Origin: Alisma plantago-aquatica | Lineage: Eukaryota > Streptophyta > Magnoliopsida > Alismatales > Alismataceae | Direction of reading: 5' to 3' | DNA length: 64,000 nt | NCBI GenBank assembly: GCA_963693085.1 | Contig: OY856411.1 | Location: 110,905,267-110,969,266, forward strand | In this document: positions 62,616 to 64,000 of the stretch, piece by piece | How the letters are laid out: each line of letters starts with the position of its first letter | Numbering within the stretch: position 1 is the first letter of the stretch | Made by a program: the position numbers and the translations under genes | Notes under the pieces: generated by a model | What the model was told of the DNA's origin: nothing | Database searches by the model: none | The model's input: the letters and a program-made list of their open reading frames with translations, nothing else

Positions 62616-64000
62616 TGTAACATACTGAATCTCAGGGTTTTCCCTGCAATTTACCCAGTTTTGAACTTTTCTTGGCCTTCTAGTCCATTTGGACCTTTTT
62701 CATAAATTTCCCTTGTTTTATATTCTTTTTGGACCCCTTGTGCAATTTGAGCACAATTCAATGTTTAAATTACCTTTTCCCCTCATTTATATAAATGGAG
62801 GGGTGTTTGCACAAATAACTCACTTAATGTAATAATTAAGGGCTAATAATGCAAAATGGAATTTTATGTGAGAATATAAGTAGATAATATTAATTTGGAG
62901 CTTTTTGGATAAATATATTAGTAATAATGTGTATTTGAATTAATTAATGAGAACATTAACCTTAATAGCTTCTCTCTCCTCAAAATATGATTTTAATTCA
63001 TGAAAATATGTTATTTAATTGAGAAATGATTATTGAAATCTTAATGTGCTTAATATCTCGAAATTTACTCACTTGTTTCATAAAAAGAAGTCTTTTCATA
63101 TAATTCATTCATTTTAATATATTAATATACACTTTAATGAGAAATATATTTATTAAGGGCCATATTATGAGTAAAACGAGAAAATAATTGCATAGCATTG
63201 TTCTAGACTTTAATGTGAGCTAATGGTTCAAATTTGGTGATTTTTGGAGTTCTTTTGACCCCTCAAAATGATTTTATACACTTTTAATATAATGTAAATT
63301 AAAATGGTGAATAATAACCCACCTTCATACCTCACACTTAATATGGGCTAATAAAACTTGCAAATGCATGCTTTTAGTGAGTGGAGGACTCTTGGACTCC
63401 AAAATCTCAAATTTGGGAACCAAGGGTTGCTTATAAAAGCAACACATAATTATTTGCCCAAGCATTATATTAATATATGCTTTAATAATCAAAATATTTT
63501 TTTGGAGGCCAAAGGTTGGGTGAAACGAAAATCTACCTATATAGCATGAATCTAGACGTCTTTAGCAACCTATGGTTAAAATTTGAGATCATTTGGAGTT
63601 CATTTGACCTTCCAAATATATTAAATAAGTTTTAATATAGTGTGACTTAATACGCAATCGATATATTATTCATTTGCATCATTTAAGCCTAAGTTCGGCC
63701 TTTAAATGATTGTCATGCGTGCTTGGCCTACCATTGGTCGCCATCCAACGGTCTAGGTTGGACGAAGATCCCATCCAACGGTAGGCGCTTTGTCTCCTAC
63801 CTTGATTAACCGAAACAGTAGCCGGGAAGACGCGGCTCGCTTCCTCTCCACCGTTCTCCCTCGTTTCTTCACCTTTTCCGGAGATTTCTTTGCCCACGAG
63901 TTTGTGAGGACCTCCCGCTTTGAACGAGCCAAACCTCATCGCCTCCCGTGTACTGTAGCCGAAACGTCATTCATGGCCGGCTGAAGCTCTCTCACGGCCA
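62616..64000 (+). repeat. Start of another LTR, running off the window
   Basis: It begins TGTAACATACTGAATCTC, sharing its first 11 bases with the 5' LTR of the neighbouring element and then diverging. This fits a related Ty3/gypsy LTR inserted into the 3' LTR. The first kilobase is AT-rich and non-coding. From 63715 the sequence becomes GC-rich, with two copies of CCATCCAACGGT (63741 and 63771), as in the R/U5 part of such LTRs. Overlapping frames on both strands at 63679-63984 mirror each other and are not recognised. The element's end and interior lie outside the window. Confidence 0.6.

Noticed and set aside
63679..63984. Possible host gene 5' end in the GC-rich right end of the window
   Set aside because: Frames on the two strands mirror each other, and the sequence continues an LTR that started at 62616. 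GC-rich R/U5 segments are common in such LTRs.

Overview
The window is plant nuclear DNA, from a gene-poor and probably heterochromatic part of a large genome. I find no host gene, tRNA or rRNA. Nearly every stretch that can be classified is a retrotransposon: Ty3/gypsy (Tat/Athila-like and chromovirus-like), Ty1/copia, and three kinds of non-LTR element (L1, RTE and a short GC-rich insert). All are broken by stops, frameshifts or deletions. The species cannot be named from the sequence.

Left part (1-14371). A short flank of TE-like DNA with a (TA)25 microsatellite precedes a 12.9 kb Tat/Athila-like element (1436-14371). Its LTRs are about 2.3-2.4 kb, its primer-binding site matches tRNA-Asp, and it has gag, a retropepsin region and an env-like 3' ORF. 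It lacks the whole RT-RNase H-integrase block, so it was a non-autonomous passenger element. A solo Copia LTR (4071-5649) sits inside its gag.

Middle left (14372-24533). A decayed Copia pol-gag lies on the minus strand (14377-18608). Its gag is split by a GC-rich non-LTR insert with a perfect 14-bp target-site duplication. Next come an internally deleted RTE LINE (18612-19612) on the plus strand and an old L1 LINE (about 20190-24533).

Centre (23249-54065). A 10.27 kb segment is present three times head-to-tail, at roughly 99% identity by eye. It starts inside the L1 reverse transcriptase and ends inside the 3' part of a second, minus-strand Tat/Athila-like element. The same 6-mer, TTTTCT, occurs at the outer left edge, at both internal junctions and at the outer right edge, as expected for a microhomology-born tandem duplication later expanded by unequal exchange. 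Each unit carries the L1 tail, a minus-strand solo Copia LTR with a 5-bp duplication, an LTR-like promoter region, and the 3' LTR and 3' untranslated region of the second Tat/Athila-like element.

Right part (54490-64000). A non-autonomous element has 3.3 kb LTRs around a 1.4 kb interior that holds a PBS (tRNA-iMet type) and one gag ORF with a CCHC knuckle, the layout of TR-GAG elements. Its 3' LTR is cut at 62616, where the LTR of another related element begins and runs off the window.

A cross-cutting observation is that at least five different elements carry, near their promoter regions, clusters of their own short CpG-containing word in both orientations. In the two Tat/Athila-like elements the same word also recurs in an internal spacer.
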